Source: Centroberyx gerrardi (taxonomy: Eukaryota; Chordata; Actinopteri; Beryciformes; Berycidae). Taken from it: DNA of 64,000 nt. The notes below the pieces were generated by a model. It made no database searches, was not told where the DNA came from, and was given only the letters and a program-made list of their open reading frames with translations. A program made the position numbers and the translations under genes. The stretch spans positions 4,850,001-4,914,000 of the forward strand of contig NC_136016.1 of the NCBI RefSeq assembly GCF_048128805.1, read 5' to 3'. Below are positions 61,389-64,000 of the stretch, piece by piece (position 1 is the stretch's first letter; the number at the start of each line of letters is the position of its first letter).

Positions 61389-64000
61389 ATGGACGGAGAT
61401 ATTTCCGAGTTATCTGGTGAGTGATAATCGTTTCGGATATTGTTTGGCTAGGCCGCGCCACAGCCCGCGCGCGGGAGTAGCACTGCTAGCTAACTAACCA
61501 ACTTCGTATTTTTTAATGTTGACGGGGAGATATTTGTCTGACTTAACGTACTTCACGACAGCTTTAAATATGAGTGATAACTCCCAGAGGCATCAGTTGG
61601 TTCTTTTATCATTAAAATACTCAGGGTCATATCAGTGAGCTCATTAAGACGCAGTTTCGGGACACGGGCTAAAGCTAGCATTGTTTCTAGCTGAATGCGC
61701 ATAGGCCGGCCCGAGATCAATTATCGGACATGTCCCCGTCTGACGTTCTTAGTAAAGCTTTTCTCAAGTAAACTGGACAACGCCCCCTTCAACACTACTT
61801 CCACTATATTTTACCAGGTTTACCAATGCATGTGCCAGTTTGGTGAATAACGCTAACAAATTCGACAAGCGCATCCAACCAAATTAGAGCTGGGCGGTTT
61901 CTTGTGTTTTCCGAGCTCCCAACGTAAACCCTTACATTATGGAAACGTTATAGCCCAGACCCCATCTTATCAACGAGTTATGATCTTACAAAATGTGTAA
62001 GTGTCCTGCGAGGAAGCTTTAACGGGAGCAGGCGTTACTACCAGGCTTATCTACGTGTCCGATAATGGCCCTAGGGACAGGACTCCGAGGTTTGTGTTGC
62101 ATCAGCAATCGTCCGTCACTTGAAAAACAAACGCAGGTTACATGACCGAACAAGAAACTACATCATTGTACAATTACTTTGATATTATTAGTCAGTGGTT
62201 TGTTGGACTTACTGGAAGGGCTGGAATCTCGCCACAACTAATAGCTAATAATAAGAGCTAATAATGGGCCTCCGCGCTATTTGTACGTTACCTCCGTGTT
62301 ATTTGTATGAAATTGGGAAAATCTGTTTCAATTAGTCATTGCATTAGGAGCTGATGCACGCATGAGAAAAATCCCTTTTGTAGATGCAGTGAAACTGTGG
62401 GTTATGTTTAGACAATAGATTTACTGTCAAGTTATCTGGCAATCTCTCTTGTACGTAGAGAAGGTCATGCCAAATTCTGCTAAAAAATCTGGCAGTTTAA
62501 TGGTGCTTTGCTTATTGGCAGCCACCTATTGGATGTATGCCGAAGTTAAGAGCGGCTTTACTTAAAGGTTTTATTATATCATATATCAGGCTAGTCATTC
62601 TAGATAAGCTCATCACTAGGATACATCCCCAATAGCAGTTGGGTGATACTGTATCACATAATGTGTAAATGTGGTTTAAAAAACCTTGCATCCTTCATTG
62701 CAGACATAGTCATGTTTTAAATTTGTGTGTCCAGGTCCCTCTCTTCCTCTCTCCTGTCTGCGCCTGCTGGTCCCACCGCTTCGGCTGGTGTCAGCAGCGA
62801 TCTGGCAGACCATCCAGCAGAGAGTTGTGGCCGACTATGGGATGCTTGAGGAGTTTGTGTTCATGGTCACAGAGATTGTTCCTGAGCTTCTCACCATGAG
62901 ACAGAGGGCTGAACTCATTTTGGGTCTCAGAGCACGGGTGAGGAAGAGGCTGCAAAGGAAAAGTTGCAGTTCATGTTTTTCAATACCATTGTAAAGGTTA
63001 AATAAGATGAAAATGATCACAGGTCTTTGCAGCAGGAAAATATAAATATAACAAAACCAATAACACTAGAATGTATTGAGTCGAAATATGTGAATTCAAA
63101 GTTTGGTAAAATATGAATTGGACATTATGAGGGTGTTGGAAAATAACTGCAGTAGAACATGTTGAGACAAAGTACAAATGAATGTAGAATATGTACAATT
63201 TGACAGTATACAGAAAATATAAAATGTATGCAGTACAAAATAAGTGAAAAGAAAAAAAAAATTGTCAAGGTCTGTGCAATATATAACAAATGTGAATATG
63301 AAAGAAAAAATGTATTTGCAGCACATGCAAGATGTGTAAATGTGCATCATATTCACATTAATGGGTCTATAGAAGATCACATCTGTACAGAAAGTATACT
63401 AAGCAGAATGTTTGTGGCAGAAGACATGCATTTGGTGCTTGGCAGATGTGAAATTTGGGCCCTGGGTGAATGGGAACAATACACAGATGAGCTCTGTGCT
63501 TCCTTTTCTCATAATTAATTGTTACTTATCACTGTTGCCCTCTGTAGCTGATCCTGGAGTTGTGTCGCTCCGATGCGACTGCTGACCTCCAGATTATTCA
63601 GCCGCATCTGGACCGAATGCAGAGCCTCAGGTCTCTGTGGAACGTAGAGGTGGGTCTAAACCTGAACTGTAGCTTAAGTAACTAGTGTGTGTGTGATCAG
63701 GCATGTGAAGGAAGGTTTTCTTGTTTTTTAAAATGTTATATTTTTTGACATTCCCGTTAATTTCCAGTGGAGATCCCATTTTTCTGTTTTATTTTTTTGT
63801 CTCCCTCCCATTATTTCCCTTTGTGTTGGGTTGATCACATCCCTGCTATAGTCAATATAAAAGATGTAACTAAAAACACAAGTGCAATGACACAGATGCT
63901 GGCTTTGCAACACACCAAAGTAACATCTGCCATTTTAAACCATCCTTTGTTGCAGACTGATCATGCAGATCTAGAAGTGTCCGATTCACATTTCCTGGGC
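61389..64000 (+). CDS. Gene D: TINF2_N-like paralogue, first exons (cut by window end)
   Basis: Exons 61389-61416, 62735-62937, 63548-63649 and the start of an exon at 63956 (open to 64000). Sizes 28/203/102 match genes B and C. It encodes MDGDISELSGPSLPLSCLRL and continues LLVPPLRLVSAAIWQT, EEFVFMVTEIVPELL, LILGLRAR-LILELCRSD and LQIIQPHLDRMQSL. Exon 2 differs from that of gene C at only a few bases. Whether a zinc-finger exon follows cannot be seen here but is expected from the three paralogues. Confidence 0.8.
61417..62455. other. gene D intron 1, CpG-rich start
   Basis: Just after the exon 1 donor lies a short CpG-dense stretch (GCCGCGCCACAGCCCGCGCG) that may belong to the gene D promoter region. 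Nothing else is seen. Confidence 0.5.
62456..62560. repeat. foldback MITE fragment, copy 6 (gene D intron 1)
   Basis: CATGCCAAATTCTGCTAAAA and AATCTGGCAGTTTAATGGTG, then GCTTATTGGCAGCCACC and TGTATGCCGAAGTTA, match the left quarter of the family, with the middle deleted. Confidence 0.65.

Overview
The window is nuclear DNA from a ray-finned (teleost, probably percomorph) fish. The evidence is intron-rich vertebrate genes with clear GT-AG splice sites, very dense (GT)n/(AC)n microsatellites, a tRNA-derived fish SINE, and several families of small DNA transposons with terminal inverted repeats. No prokaryotic, viral or CRISPR features are visible.

Layout. (1) 1-23647, minus strand: the first four coding exons of a caskin2-type scaffold gene (exons at 358-503, 1287-1384, 4667-4718, 23554-23647). 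The first intron is about 18.8 kb, and the gene runs off the left edge. (2) 23648-32000: caskin2 upstream region and a repeat-rich intergenic stretch with no recognisable gene. (3) 32035-37331, minus: zinc-finger gene A. (4) 37837-40422, plus: mettl9, a protein-histidine methyltransferase, head-to-head with gene A. (5) 42116-45620, plus: kdelr2, the KDEL receptor. (6) 47667-52950, minus: zinc-finger gene B, convergent with kdelr2. (7) 53426-59987, plus: zinc-finger gene C, head-to-head with B. (8) 61389-64000, plus: the first four exons of gene D, cut by the right edge.

The main finding is that genes A, B, C and D are paralogues with one exon plan: a first exon of about 28 nt, then 203, 99-102, 87-96, 111 and 124 nt, then one giant exon (D is seen through the start of exon 4). 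Exons 2-6 encode a domain resembling the N-terminal TRFH-like domain of the shelterin protein TIN2 (TINF2). The giant exon encodes a divergent linker, a conserved NRGLKMK box and 13-18 C2H2 fingers. A telomere-protein interaction domain has thus been fused to zinc-finger arrays and amplified locally, with mettl9 and kdelr2 lying inside the cluster. Human TIN2 has no zinc fingers. Any telomeric, TRF- or TPP1-related role is inference.

A second theme is mobile DNA next to promoters. A foldback element family of about 420-470 bp, in which the left half is roughly the reverse complement of the right half, occurs at least six times, always upstream of a gene or in a first intron. Other elements include a 1.28-kb hAT-like element with a perfect 8-bp target duplication nested in another repeat, a SINE inserted into a PIF/Harbinger transposase remnant, and TTAA-flanked and hAT-type MITEs.

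All exon boundaries were read by eye from splice consensus, reading phase and paralogue or family comparison. No alignment or database search was run.
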